Below, one piece after another: positions 32,483-42,426 of a stretch of 64,000 nucleotides of DNA. Each line of letters starts with the position of its first letter. Positions within the stretch are counted from its first letter, which is position 1. Location of the stretch: contig JAGKWU010000008.1 of assembly GCA_021151695.1 (NCBI GenBank), forward strand, positions 62,001-126,000, written 5' to 3'. Made by a program: the position numbers and the translations under genes. Under the pieces are notes generated by a model. The model saw nothing but the letters and a program-made list of their open reading frames with translations. It ran no database searches and was not told where the DNA came from. This DNA comes from Cellvibrionaceae bacterium. Its GTDB lineage: Bacteria > Pseudomonadota > Gammaproteobacteria > Pseudomonadales > Cellvibrionaceae.

Positions 32483-34033
32483 TCAGGCTTCCAGCTTGAT
32501 CATGTTTTTGCCAGTCATTTCTGCCGGTTGCGGCAGCCCCATCAGCGCCAGCATGGTAGGTGCTACATCGGCCAGTGAACCACCGGGGATAATGCTGCCT
32601 TTGCGCTCGCTCACGAAAATAAACGGCACAGGTAAGGTGGAATGCTGGGTGTGCGGCTGGCCAGTTTCTTCGTCAAACATCTCTTCCACGTTGCCGTGGT
32701 CGGCGGTGATCAGCACCTCGCCACCCACTTTGGCAGCGGCTGCCAGCACGCGGCCCAAGCATACGTCAATGGCTTCTACCGCTTTAGTGGCGGCTTCCAT
32801 AATGCCGGAGTGGCCCACCATGTCGCAGTTGGCGTAGTTGCAAATCACAGCATCGTATTTGCCGGATTCGATAGCCGCCACCAGCTTGTCAGTCACTTCC
32901 GGTGCGCTCATCTCTGGTTGCAGATCGTAAGTGGCTACTTGGGGAGACGGTACCAAGATGCGGTCCTCACCTTCGTAAACCACTTCGTTGCCGCTGTTGA
33001 AGAAGAAGGTGACGTGCGCGTACTTTTCCGTCTCGGCGATACGCAATTGGGTTTTGCCCAGTTTGGAAATGTATTCGCCAAAGGAGTTGGTCAGATCTTC
33101 TGGCGGGAAGGCGATAGGCGCTTTGATGCTGGAGGCGTATTCGGTGGTTTGCACAAAGTGCGCGATAGTTGGGTGCAGTTCGCGCTCAAAGCCGGTGAAG
33201 CCGTCGTCGATCAAGGCGTGGCTGATTTCGCGCGCGCGGTCAGGGCGGAAGTTCATGAAAATCACGGAATCGCCATCATTGATGGTGGCTACTTCCTGCT
33301 CTTCACCACAGATCACGGTGGCTTTCACAAATTCGTCGTTCTCGCCGCGCTCGTAAGCGGCTTTCAAACCTTCAACAGCCGTCAGTGCATCAAATTCGGC
33401 ATCGCCAGTCACCATCACGTCATAGGCTTGCTTGACGCGATCCCAACGGTTGTCGCGGTCCAGCGCGAAGTAACGGCCAACAATAGAGGCTACGCGACCG
33501 GTGCCCAATTGCTTGAACAGGTCTTCGGCTTTTTGCAGCGAGGTTTCGGCGCTGCGTGGCGGCGTGTCGCGGCCGTCGAGGAAGGCGTGCAGGTAAACGT
33601 CTTTTGCACCGCGATCTACTGCCATTTTGATCATGGTGTAGATGTGGTCCTGATGGCTGTGTACGCCGCCTTCCGACAAGAGGCCGAGAATGTGTACCGC
33701 TTTGCCACTGGCAATAGCACTGTCGATGGCTTGTACGTAAACGGGATTGGTAAAGAAGTCGCCATCGTCGATGGCTTTATTGATACGGGTAAAGCTCTGG
33801 TACACCACGCGGCCGGCACCCAGGGTCATATGGCCCACTTCGCTGTTACCCATTTGGCCATCGGGCAGGCCCACGGCCAAGCCGGAGGTTTCAATCAGGC
33901 TCTTGGGGCGGTTCGCCCAGAGGTCATCAAAAACGGGTTTGTGTGCGGCGGCAATCGCGTTGTATTTGGTTTTTTCGGAGTGGCCAAAGCCGTCGAGGAT
34001 CAACAGGATTACAGGTTTTTTGCTGGATGTCAT
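32483..34033 (-). CDS. gpmI: 2,3-bisphosphoglycerate-independent phosphoglycerate mutase
   Basis: This 516-residue manganese enzyme interconverts 3- and 2-phosphoglycerate. It has LILDGFG at the N-terminus, the phosphoserine-forming NSEVGH motif, FLDGRDTPPRS, and the metal-binding ITADHGN and HTQHSTLPVPF. Length is as expected (about 510-515). Confidence 0.97.
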   Translation of the reverse strand: MTSSKKPVILLILDGFGHSEKTKYNAIAAAHKPVFDDLWANRPKSLIETSGLAVGLPDGQMGNSEVGHMTLGAGRVVYQSFTRINKAIDDGDFFTNPVYVQAIDSAIASGKAVHILGLLSEGGVHSHQDHIYTMIKMAVDRGAKDVYLHAFLDGRDTPPRSAETSLQKAEDLFKQLGTGRVASIVGRYFALDRDNRWDRVKQAYDVMVTGDAEFDALTAVEGLKAAYERGENDEFVKATVICGEEQEVATINDGDSVIFMNFRPDRAREISHALIDDGFTGFERELHPTIAHFVQTTEYASSIKAPIAFPPEDLTNSFGEYISKLGKTQLRIAETEKYAHVTFFFNSGNEVVYEGEDRILVPSPQVATYDLQPEMSAPEVTDKLVAAIESGKYDAVICNYANCDMVGHSGIMEAATKAVEAIDVCLGRVLAAAAKVGGEVLITADHGNVEEMFDEETGQPHTQHSTLPVPFIFVSERKGSIIPGGSLADVAPTMLALMGLPQPAEMTGKNMIKLEA

Positions 34034-34169
34034 AGCTATGGCTGTCCTAGGAATTCGCGTGCGCAGAGGCAGGATGATGGGGAATTAAATCGTGGGCGCT
34101 ATTCTAGCCGGTTATGCCCTCCAGCTCTAGCGCGCCCGTGCGCTGGCTCACGCTGGGCGCATTGGATAG

Positions 34170-34538
34170 CTACAGTCCCAAAAACAACAGCGCCAATCCG
34201 GTCAATGCTGGCGCTGCCTGTATATAGAGAATTTTGCGTTTGGCGGTAATGCCACCGTAAATGCCCGCCACCAGGATACAGGCGAGGAAAAAGACCTTGA
34301 TATCAACGCCGGCAGCGCCCCGGTAAATCCCCCAAAAGAGGCCGGCGGCAAGAAAGCCATTGTACAAACCCTGGTTGGCTGCCAGCACTTTGGATTCCTT
34401 CGCTTTTTCCAATGAGTGACCAAACGCTTTGCGGCCTGCGGGCTTATCCCACAAAAACATTTCCAGTACCAAAATGTACACGTGGACCAAGGCGATAAGG
34501 CTAATAACTATTGTTGAAATCAACTGTGAGCTTTCCAT
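34170..34538 (-). CDS. DUF1304 membrane protein
   Basis: This 122-residue protein has four hydrophobic segments. The family motif LVHVYILVLEMFLW is followed by a short cytoplasmic loop (KPAGRKAFG) and NQGLYNGFLAAGLFWG. Integral inner-membrane protein of unknown role. Confidence 0.88.
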   Translation of the reverse strand: MESSQLISTIVISLIALVHVYILVLEMFLWDKPAGRKAFGHSLEKAKESKVLAANQGLYNGFLAAGLFWGIYRGAAGVDIKVFFLACILVAGIYGGITAKRKILYIQAAPALTGLALLFLGL

Positions 34539-35062
34539 AAAACTATCCTTATGAAGTTATAAAAACCGGCTGGTGAGTATAAATCATCGTATCGGTGACA
34601 ACTGCGAAGGCCGTGCAGGAACAGCAAAGTGTTCCCGAAATACTCACTTAATTTTTATGCTGGATATTTGTATTTTGTCGTGGTTAAAATGCGCACCTGC
34701 TACCACAATAGACGCACTCAACGCGAAAGTAGCGGCACACAAAAACGATAAAAAGCGCGGTGGTTTTGCAAATAATAATGGATAACAGATTGCAAAACCG
34801 CATTGCGTAAAAATCTCCCCTCGGTAAAAATCCTCGGTCCTGCGCTTTGCGCGCCACATCAACCAACATGAATAATTTCTTCCATGCAGTTTTGCTGTAT
34901 GGGGTTTAGCTTTTGCATCAACACAATAACAAGTTCATTCAACAAGTTCGGCAATGTTATTTGGCTCACTGATACCTCCCGTGCCTGGGCTGGCTGTGTT
35001 CGCGTTCAATAAACGCAAGCACTGTGCCCGGGTAAGAATAATTAAGGTTCCAGGAGCACATC
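34539..35062. other. 524-base intergenic region
   Basis: I see no convincing gene. An inverted repeat (GGTTTTGCAA at 34762-34771, TTGCAAAACC at 34790-34799) could form a hairpin. A short direct repeat (ACAAGTTC) occurs near 34930-34950. Short open frames on both strands lack ribosome sites or family features. Confidence 0.45.
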
Positions 35063-35587
35063 ATGAACAAGCACTTTATTTTCAAGACCATTACATACCT
35101 ATTGTTATGCATGAGTATGGCGAGCGCGCGCGCCGCCATTATCACCGGTGAGTTGACAGATCTCGGCAGCAGCCAGTGGTCACTTGATCTCACCCTCACC
35201 AACGATGGTGCCCAGGGCATCAACGAATTCTCCGTTTATTTTTCAGAAGCATTGTTTAGCAATTTGCAACTTCTCTCGACGCCTTCCGATTGGGATTCAA
35301 TTGTCGCGCAGCCGGATATTTTTTTATCCTCTGCCGGTTTTTTTGATAGCTACAATCCACTCGCGCTTTTGCAGGGTCAGAGCCAAAGCGGTTTTAGTTT
35401 GAGTTTTACTTATCTCGGGCAAGGCCTGCCCAGCGAATTATCCTTTGATATTTTTGCCGACCATTTCCAATGGCTGTCTTCTGGCGTAAGTAATCCAGCG
35501 TTGGCGAGCGTTGCTGAGCCTGCGCCAATTGCGTTGCTTCTGCTCGGCCTCCTCTGCGTGGCTCGCATCCGTCGCATTCACAACTGA
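35063..35587 (+). CDS. PEP-CTERM-like secreted protein
   Basis: This 174-residue protein has a signal peptide (ending ARA, about residue 24), a beta-rich body and a C-terminal A-E-P-A-P tail with a hydrophobic segment (IALLLLGLLCVA) and basic end RIRRIHN, a PEP-CTERM variant. AGGAGC precedes the ATG. It lies 9 bases before the pectinolytic fusion gene and is likely cotranscribed, suggesting a surface role during pectin use (inference). Confidence 0.8.
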   Translation: MNKHFIFKTITYLLLCMSMASARAAIITGELTDLGSSQWSLDLTLTNDGAQGINEFSVYFSEALFSNLQLLSTPSDWDSIVAQPDIFLSSAGFFDSYNPLALLQGQSQSGFSLSFTYLGQGLPSELSFDIFADHFQWLSSGVSNPALASVAEPAPIALLLLGLLCVARIRRIHN

Positions 35588-35596
35588 GGTGCTGCC

Positions 35597-38500
35597 ATGA
35601 AATTATTTCTTCGCGCAGGATTGTGTATTGGATTTTCTTTTTGCGCTGCAGCCCCCATGCTGCAGGCCGCGACACCCAGCGTTAGTGTCGTGTCGCTGAC
35701 TAAAGTGAGCGAGACACGTGTCAATCGCACAGATTCCGATTTTGTTTTTAAAGTCACTTTGCAAAATGGTTTCGCGGCTGCAACCAATGTGAGTGAAACA
35801 CTGATGGCGGCTGGCTCCGGCACAACGATTATTGATGGCAGTGTGCTGGCGGGAAATCTAGCGGCAAACCAAACCATCACACCGGAGGATACGATTACCC
35901 TGCGACAAAATCGTTTGCTCGCGTTTGATCAAAGCAAATTGGTGTGGCAAACCGGCGGCAATCTGGTGGTGAGTTCTACATCCAGTTCAATACCCAGTTC
36001 AGCACCCGCGTCGACATCATCTTCAGTGCCTGCCGCCTCCAGCAGCAGTGCAAGTTCCTATGCCGGTAATGTATTTGAAAGTGCAAATGGCTGGGCATCT
36101 TACGGCACCAACAACCTTGGCGCCGCTGGCACTACTGGCGGCGCTGCAGCCGATGTTGCCCATATATTTACGGTGCGTAATCGCAACGAACTATTGCGGG
36201 CACTTTATGGCAGCACAGTTGTTATCAAATCTAATGGCAGCTTCTCAGGCACACTCGATAACACACCTAAAATGATTTATGTCGATGGCACTATCAGCCT
36301 CAATGTAAACAGTGATTTGGTGGAGCAAACCGAAAGCGATTACATCTGCCCCATTGATGGCGCAACGATAAAAGTCGCTTACGATTTTAACGATTACAAA
36401 ACCACTTATGATCCCAATGGTAGCTGGGGTAGTAGCAGTTTACCCAGCGGCGATTTGGAAGCGGCGCGCGTCTGCGCTGCAGCCAAACAAAAAGCGGTGG
36501 TGAAATTTAAAGTTGGCTCCAACACCAGCATTATCGGCCTTAATAAAAATGCCAAAATTATTCACGGCAACCTGAGCCTGGCGCCAGGTAATGACAACAT
36601 TATTATCCGCAACATCACTTTTGAAGATTCATTCGATTTCTTCCCGCAATGGGACCCGACCGACAGTGGCGGCCGCTGGAATTCTGCCTACGACAATATC
36701 AGTGTCGAAGGTGCAACCCATGTGTGGATTGATCACGTCAGCGTGAACGATGGTGTTCGTCATGACAAATTATTTCCGCCAGTTTACGCGACGCCTTTTA
36801 ATATTCCCGAGATGAAAGTGCAGCATCACGATGGTGCTATAGATGTAACCAAAGGCTCTAACTATGTGACATTGTCGTACAACTATATCCACGATCACGA
36901 CAAAACCCATTTGGTGGGCAGCTCGGATACAGTCGCTGCTGATAATGGTCCGCAATTTTTAAAAATTACGTTGCATCACAATTTGTTTGAAAATGTCACT
37001 CAACGTTTGCCGCGTGTGCGTATGGGCCAGGTGCATATTTATAACAACTATTATGTGGGCCAGGTAAAACCAACGGATGCGGGGCGTGAATACGGATTTT
37101 CAACCGGTATGGCTACCGGCCAGTTCGGTAAAATTTTTGCGGAAAATAATAGCTTTACCATAGCGCCCAGCAGTACGGGCATTGAGCCAACTATCAGTCA
37201 ATTGCACACCGTCAGCTTTAAAGCCGATACCAGTACCATTAACAAATGCACCGCCGTGAGTGGCAATACGGCGAGTGATTGCCAGACGCTATTTTATGAA
37301 AACGGCGCTGTGTTAAATAATGTTGCCGTTAATTTAATGACGGCTGCGCAAAACGCAGCGGCAAGTAATAATGTGGTGTTGGGCGATGCATCGCAATTCT
37401 GGAACCCGATAAATTTCTATCCCTATACCTTGGACTCCGCTCCCAGTGTTGAAGTGTCAGTGATGGCAAATGCTGGTGCAGGCAACTGTATGGCTTGTAG
37501 CAATTTCAGTTCCGCCAGCAGCGCTGCCAATTCGTCGGCGAGTTCGGTTGCAGTATCTTCCGTACAAAATACGTCAACAGCATCTTCAACAACTAACTCT
37601 GCTTCAAGTTCAACGGTAACCAGTTCATCATCCAGCAGCGCTTCTTCGATTGCGTTTAATTGCGGTGCGAGTATTTATGCTTGCGATGATTTTGAAAGTG
37701 GTTCGGGTCTATGGGATTTAAAACCTGTTGGCGGTCCCGATGGTACCTTTGCTATAGCGAGCGAGGCGAGTGGCAATCATGTGCTTGGCTATACGGCCGC
37801 ATCCGTTGGCGGTGTGTTGGCGACGAGCAAAACCGGTTTTATGGCGGCCGTACCCTCGGCGGATTATTATGTGGAGGCGCGCATTCGCCCCATGACTAAT
37901 AGCACAACCGGCAATAAATTTTTGAGTTTGTTGGGACGCTATCAGGATGCCAACAATTGGTACGCCATAGATTTGAATGTGCAGTCATCCACCGCCAGCA
38001 CCCAGGTTGAAATTCACAAAATGGTGGCAGGTACACTCACACGGTTGAAGCAAACCAAAAAAGCCATAGCGATGGATGCGCAATTTTACACAGTGCGTTT
38101 GGAGATGCAGGGCAGCAATTTAACGGTTTACCTCGACGGTGAAAAAATTTCCACTATTGCTGATACATCAATTACGGCAAAAGGTTTAATGGGCTTGTAC
38201 ACTGCCAACAAATCTTTCCAGATTGACGATGTAAAAATCGGTGACGCTAATACCAAACCGGTACAACTTACACTCACACCCTACAGCACAAACTGGTCTG
38301 CAGAAGCAGGTGATGCGCCTTATGTGACGAGTGTGACCGCCGTGAGCAGCGATGGCGTAACCGCAGATACATTTAGCGTGCAGTCGTCCGATACCAATGT
38401 TGTAAGCGTTGCTATCAATGGCACCAGTGTAAGCCTTACACCCATCGCTGCAGGTACAGCAACAATTACGTTTACCAGTGGTTCTGACAGCAAAATAACG

Positions 38501-40744
38501 CGCAGTATTGCTGCTACTATCGCCCCGCAATTTGTGCAGCCAACCACTGTGTATAACACATCAAACAATTTGTTGCCGTCGGCAGGTGAAACGGCGGCTT
38601 ATGTGGATGGCAATTTGCAAATTACTTTCGACTCGACACCAACATTAGGTAGCGGCGGTAGCATTCGCATCTTTAAAAAGAGCGATGACACCTTGGTCGA
38701 TACTATATTGCTCAGCGGCAATGTGGATGCATTAGGTTACAGTGGCCAAGCGAATCTGCGCATGGTGAACAGCCAGCCACTGCGCATCAATGGTAATACG
38801 CTCACTATAGTGCCGCACAACAGCAAGCTCGCTTATGGTACAGAATATTATGTCGCTATCGCGAATGGTGTCGTTACTGGTACCAGCTTTAACGGCACGC
38901 CATTTTCCGGCATAGGTAAGGCCGGCAACTGGTCTTTCACTACTAAAGCGACCGCGCCCAGCGGCACTAATCTGGTAGTGGATGATAATGGTCCGGCAGA
39001 TTTTCGTTCGTTGCAAGGCGCGCTTAACTTTGTGATGCAAACTGTCGCCAAGGCAACATCAACCACTATCACCATAAAAAATGGCAGTTACGAAGAGTTG
39101 TTGTATTTGCGTGGTAAAGACAATCTCACCATTCAAGGCGAAAGCCGCGATGGTGTGGTGATCTATTACAAAAACAGTGAAGCGATTAACTCTGGCTCTG
39201 GTGCCAGCCAGACAGCGGGTTCACCCGCAGGTGGCCGCAGTGTGTTTTTGGCGGAAACTTCAGACATGTTAGTGCTGGATAATCTCACCCTCAAAAACAC
39301 GACGTTGCGTTCAGCCGCTGCCAGTCAGGCGGAAGTGATTTATTTTAATAACGATGCCGGCCGTCTTATCGCTACCAACAGCAACTTTTTCAGCGAGCAG
39401 GACACGCTGCAATTAAAGGGCTACAACTGGTTCTACAATTCTTTGGTTGCAGGTAATGTGGATTTTATCTGGGGTGCGAGCCATGTAGCGTTGTTTGAAA
39501 ATAGTGAGATTCGCTCGGTGGGTGATACCACTAATGCAAGCAGCGGCGGTTATGTGTTGCAAGCGCGAGTGGCGAGTGCAAGCGATAAAGGTTTTGTGTT
39601 CCTCAATAGCAAACTCACTCACGGTGCTGGCCCAGGTCCGTTGGCGGGTGATGTGCCCAATGGCGCAACTTATCTCGCACGTAGCGGTGGCAGCGCCACT
39701 TACTTTGACAATATTGTGTTTGTGAATACGCGTATGGATAGCCATGTGGCAGCGCGTGGTTGGGCTGGTGCTGGCGTTAATTCGCAACCTGCACCTAATC
39801 CTGCAACGGCAACTGCAACCAGTGGCTGGCGCGAATATGGCAGCATGGATCTCAACGGCAATCCGTTGGATGTAAGCAGCCGCCAGGATGGTTATTTGTT
39901 GTCAGCAAGTGATGTGGCCAACAACTTTGCAACGCGCGCACTGATTTTCTCGGCCTACAATTCCGGTGCTGGTTGGAACCCCGAACCACCTGCCAATAGT
40001 ATGAGTAGCGTTTCCTCATCCAGTGTTGCTAATAGCCAGGCGTCAAGCAGTTCTTCCAATAGCTCAGTCAGTAGTAGCGCAAGCTCAGCAATGACGAGTT
40101 CGATTGTGAGTAGCTCAAGCACCTCTTCTGTAAACTCATCCGCCAGTTCTTCCAGTAGTACAGCGGCAGTAGTAACACGCAGCTGGGGTTTTAATTCCGA
40201 TGCTTATGCGGCGGCCGACACCGCGCTCTTTATGGCGAGCTACAATCCCGTCGGCGATAACGGCATTAAAATTACCGGTGGCGAGGTGAGTGTGGATGGG
40301 TTGTTATTTAATTCAACGGCGACAAACGTCATTCGTTATCGCCCTGCAGGCTCGTCCAATAATACCAGTGCCAATGCGATCTGGAATACCAACGGCTCGT
40401 TCTTCACCAGCAACTCAGTAATGGTGCCCGCAATTGGTGGTGACTTAGTAAGTGTGCGCACTTATCTTGCCATTCCTGTTGCGAGTGGGATGGCATTCAC
40501 TATCACAATTAGCTACAAGCAAACTTCAGCCAGTGCTACTGCCGGAAAAATTGCGCTGGCGGGCAGTGACAATAAAATACTGGCGTTCAAGGATGCCAGC
40601 ATCAGTACCGCTGCCGTCACCGGCGATACTATTAGTTTGACGGTACCCGCTGGTCACAGTTACAGCTCGGTAAAAATCATTTACGGCCGCGAGGCTGTGA
40701 GTAGTGGTGGCGTGAATATTTCCGCGATGGAGTTAGTGCAGTAG
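35597..40744 (+). CDS. Bifunctional pectate lyase (PL1) and pectin methylesterase (CE8)
   Basis: This 1715-residue secreted protein has, in order: signal peptide (about 1-25); beta-sandwich-like segment (26-125); Ser linker (126-153); PL1 pectate lyase (about 154-630) with VWIDH (376-380) and R470-L-P-R-V-R475 of the catalytic region; Ser linker (634-685); concanavalin-like domain (686-885, CDDFESG...IDDVKIGD); Ig-like domains (890-1110); CE8 (about 1115-1465) with Q1268-D1269-T-L and G-N-V-D1289-F-I-W-G; Ser linker (1468-1530); and an unknown C-terminal module (1531-1715). In CE8 the usual L-G-R-x-W is L-A-R-S, so the Trp is missing or elsewhere. One protein would demethylate and cleave pectin. 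GAGGTG precedes the ATG. Confidence 0.9.
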   Translation: MKLFLRAGLCIGFSFCAAAPMLQAATPSVSVVSLTKVSETRVNRTDSDFVFKVTLQNGFAAATNVSETLMAAGSGTTIIDGSVLAGNLAANQTITPEDTITLRQNRLLAFDQSKLVWQTGGNLVVSSTSSSIPSSAPASTSSSVPAASSSSASSYAGNVFESANGWASYGTNNLGAAGTTGGAAADVAHIFTVRNRNELLRALYGSTVVIKSNGSFSGTLDNTPKMIYVDGTISLNVNSDLVEQTESDYICPIDGATIKVAYDFNDYKTTYDPNGSWGSSSLPSGDLEAARVCAAAKQKAVVKFKVGSNTSIIGLNKNAKIIHGNLSLAPGNDNIIIRNITFEDSFDFFPQWDPTDSGGRWNSAYDNISVEGATHVWIDHVSVNDGVRHDKLFPPVYATPFNIPEMKVQHHDGAIDVTKGSNYVTLSYNYIHDHDKTHLVGSSDTVAADNGPQFLKITLHHNLFENVTQRLPRVRMGQVHIYNNYYVGQVKPTDAGREYGFSTGMATGQFGKIFAENNSFTIAPSSTGIEPTISQLHTVSFKADTSTINKCTAVSGNTASDCQTLFYENGAVLNNVAVNLMTAAQNAAASNNVVLGDASQFWNPINFYPYTLDSAPSVEVSVMANAGAGNCMACSNFSSASSAANSSASSVAVSSVQNTSTASSTTNSASSSTVTSSSSSSASSIAFNCGASIYACDDFESGSGLWDLKPVGGPDGTFAIASEASGNHVLGYTAASVGGVLATSKTGFMAAVPSADYYVEARIRPMTNSTTGNKFLSLLGRYQDANNWYAIDLNVQSSTASTQVEIHKMVAGTLTRLKQTKKAIAMDAQFYTVRLEMQGSNLTVYLDGEKISTIADTSITAKGLMGLYTANKSFQIDDVKIGDANTKPVQLTLTPYSTNWSAEAGDAPYVTSVTAVSSDGVTADTFSVQSSDTNVVSVAINGTSVSLTPIAAGTATITFTSGSDSKITRSIAATIAPQFVQPTTVYNTSNNLLPSAGETAAYVDGNLQITFDSTPTLGSGGSIRIFKKSDDTLVDTILLSGNVDALGYSGQANLRMVNSQPLRINGNTLTIVPHNSKLAYGTEYYVAIANGVVTGTSFNGTPFSGIGKAGNWSFTTKATAPSGTNLVVDDNGPADFRSLQGALNFVMQTVAKATSTTITIKNGSYEELLYLRGKDNLTIQGESRDGVVIYYKNSEAINSGSGASQTAGSPAGGRSVFLAETSDMLVLDNLTLKNTTLRSAAASQAEVIYFNNDAGRLIATNSNFFSEQDTLQLKGYNWFYNSLVAGNVDFIWGASHVALFENSEIRSVGDTTNASSGGYVLQARVASASDKGFVFLNSKLTHGAGPGPLAGDVPNGATYLARSGGSATYFDNIVFVNTRMDSHVAARGWAGAGVNSQPAPNPATATATSGWREYGSMDLNGNPLDVSSRQDGYLLSASDVANNFATRALIFSAYNSGAGWNPEPPANSMSSVSSSSVANSQASSSSSNSSVSSSASSAMTSSIVSSSSTSSVNSSASSSSSTAAVVTRSWGFNSDAYAAADTALFMASYNPVGDNGIKITGGEVSVDGLLFNSTATNVIRYRPAGSSNNTSANAIWNTNGSFFTSNSVMVPAIGGDLVSVRTYLAIPVASGMAFTITISYKQTSASATAGKIALAGSDNKILAFKDASISTAAVTGDTISLTVPAGHSYSSVKIIYGREAVSSGGVNISAMELVQ

Positions 40745-40772
40745 CAATTTGATATTGATGTATTGATAAAAC

Positions 40773-40801
40773 AAAAATCCCCGCGTAGTGCGGGGATTTT
40801 T
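40773..40801. terminator. Bidirectional terminator
   Basis: AAAAATCCCCGC (40773-40784) pairs with GCGGGGATTTTT (40790-40801) between the pectinolytic gene and the plsC-like gene (convergent). Confidence 0.92.
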
Positions 40802-41614
40802 TTAGACAGACTCTTTAGATGTCGGCGCGCTTTGGATTATGCGCACGCCGTCTTTGCGGGCTGGTGGCATTTTGGCAATTTCACCTTCGATCCAGTTTTT
40901 TACTTCTTCGGTTAATTCCTTGCGATCGCGACCACTTGTGTCTATAGGCTCGCTGATCACCACCGAAATAGTGCCGGGATATTTTAAAAAATGTTTGTGT
41001 GGCCAGCACTCGGCGGCGTTATGCGCGACGGCGACAACGGGCACGCCAGCGGTTACCGCAATGTCAGCACCACTGCGTGCATAGTTGCCCACTTGACCCA
41101 GTGGAGTGCGAGTGCCTTCGGGGAAAATTAATAAATTATTGCCTTCTTTTATTCGCTCAATGCCTTTGCTTTTTACATCCTTGAGTGCCTGGATGGGGCT
41201 GCTGCGATCAATCGCAATAGGGCGCAAGCTCGCCAGGCCCCAGCCGAAAAACGGGATGCGCAGCAATTCTTTTTTAAGGATGGTGCTTACCGGGCCAAAA
41301 TAATATTGCAGGAACATGGTTTCCCAAGTGCTCTGGTGTTTGGCCATGACCACGCAAGGATAGCGATCAAAATGGCGCTTGCCGGTGATCTCGAATTTAA
41401 CGCCGCAGCAAATGCGCAGCCAGACCATTACAAAGCGATTCCACAAGGTCACTATGCGCCAGCGCCATGAGTAAGGCAGGATCGGCCATATAATCACGGC
41501 AATTAAACCGGCGATTGCGCCGGTAATGTTGTGGCCTATGCTGAATAACAAACTGCGTAAGTAGAGCAACTTAAATCTCGCTGGAAGGGGTGGAGGAGAC
41601 TGACGAGGTTTCAT
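40802..41614 (-). CDS. plsC: 1-acylglycerol-3-phosphate acyltransferase
   Basis: This roughly 270-residue membrane acyltransferase has the H-x4-E motif as HQSTWE and FPEGTRT, with hydrophobic N-terminal segments (LLFSIGHNITGAIAGLIAVIIW). It converts lysophosphatidate to phosphatidate. The start is uncertain: the ATG at 41614 overlaps the end of gmhB by 44 bases, and a TTG just after the gmhB stop (about 41567) is an alternative. Neither has a strong ribosome site. Confidence 0.88.
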   Translation of the reverse strand: MKPRQSPPPLPARFKLLYLRSLLFSIGHNITGAIAGLIAVIIWPILPYSWRWRIVTLWNRFVMVWLRICCGVKFEITGKRHFDRYPCVVMAKHQSTWETMFLQYYFGPVSTILKKELLRIPFFGWGLASLRPIAIDRSSPIQALKDVKSKGIERIKEGNNLLIFPEGTRTPLGQVGNYARSGADIAVTAGVPVVAVAHNAAECWPHKHFLKYPGTISVVISEPIDTSGRDRKELTEEVKNWIEGEIAKMPPARKDGVRIIQSAPTSKESV

Positions 41615-42179
41615 CAGTTGTATTGGCGATAATAAAATCCGCGGCGGCAGCGAGATTATCAAAGACTTGCACTTGCGACAGGGCGACAGAATCAGCCAGC
41701 TCTGCATTTTGCAATTGCGCTAAGGTAGCTTCGCCGTTGCCGGTTTTTACCAGCGCGGGTTTGCAGCCCTTGGCGATACCAGCCTGTAAATCGCGCAGAC
41801 TGTCACCCACAAAGTAGCAGCTTTCAACCGAGGTATTAAATTCGGCTTCAATGGCATCCAGCATGCCGGGCAGCGGTTTGCGGCATTTGCATTTGTCGTC
41901 GGGGTGATGTGGGCAATAAAAAATTGCCGCCAGTTCGGCGCCCTGCTCCTCTACTAATTGCGTGAGTTTTTCGTGCATGGCTTCGAGGTCGTCCAGCTCG
42001 AATTTGCCGCGCGCCAGGCCTGCCTGGTTGGTCGCAACTACCACGGTGAAGCCAGCTTTGTACAAGCGCGCAATGGCTTCGATACTGCCGTCGATGGGGA
42101 TCCACTCTTCAGCGGATTTAATGTACTCGGCGCTGTCGTGGTTAATGACACCGTCGCGGTCGAGGATGATGAGTTTCAT
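41571..42179 (-). CDS. gmhB: D-glycero-beta-D-manno-heptose-1,7-bisphosphate 7-phosphatase
   Basis: This 202-residue HAD phosphatase acts in LPS heptose synthesis. It has LDRDGVIN (HAD motif I), VATNQAGLARG, and the zinc loop CPHHPDDKCKCRKP characteristic of GmhB. The C-terminal 18 residues are Ser/Thr-rich and extend beyond the usual fold. It overlaps plsC; in many relatives the order is glyS-gmhB-plsC, as here. Confidence 0.95.
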   Translation of the reverse strand: MKLIILDRDGVINHDSAEYIKSAEEWIPIDGSIEAIARLYKAGFTVVVATNQAGLARGKFELDDLEAMHEKLTQLVEEQGAELAAIFYCPHHPDDKCKCRKPLPGMLDAIEAEFNTSVESCYFVGDSLRDLQAGIAKGCKPALVKTGNGEATLAQLQNAELADSVALSQVQVFDNLAAAADFIIANTTDETSSVSSTPSSEI

Positions 42180-42250
42180 GTTTTTTGTCTCGCTACCTTT
42201 TTCCTCGATGAGGCACTTACTGGATAGCTATGATGGAGCGGTGATTTGGT

Positions 42251-42368
42251 AGGGAGTCGTCATCCTCGCGCAGCGGGGATCCAGTTCTTGCTTTGTTTTT
42301 AAACAACCCACTTCGGCGGATAGTTTTTAAGAACTGGATCCCCGCTTACGCGAGGATGACGACTCCCT
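42251..42368. repeat. Dispersed inverted repeat, family A copy 2
   Basis: Arms 42251-42289 and 42329-42368 match except for one small change (CGCAGCG versus CGTAAGCG when reverse complemented). The spacer is 39 bases and begins GCTTTG as in the other copies. It sits upstream of gmhB and after the glyS stop. Confidence 0.9.
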
Positions 42369-42426
42369 GTCTTAATCATGTTTTGCGCAGCTGTCAGTAT
42401 TTGGGTGCAACACTGCGCGATCAACA

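Noticed and set aside
34644..34862. Minus-strand frame in the 524-base gap after DUF1304
   Set aside because: No ribosome site; a hydrophobic run in the middle is explained by an AT-rich, hairpin-containing stretch.
40000..40170. Tandem AGC/TCA-rich repeats that could be mistaken for a repeat array or CRISPR
   Set aside because: They are serine codons of linkers in the pectinolytic enzyme, with no equal-length spacers; the same is true near 62680-62720 and 63830-63905.
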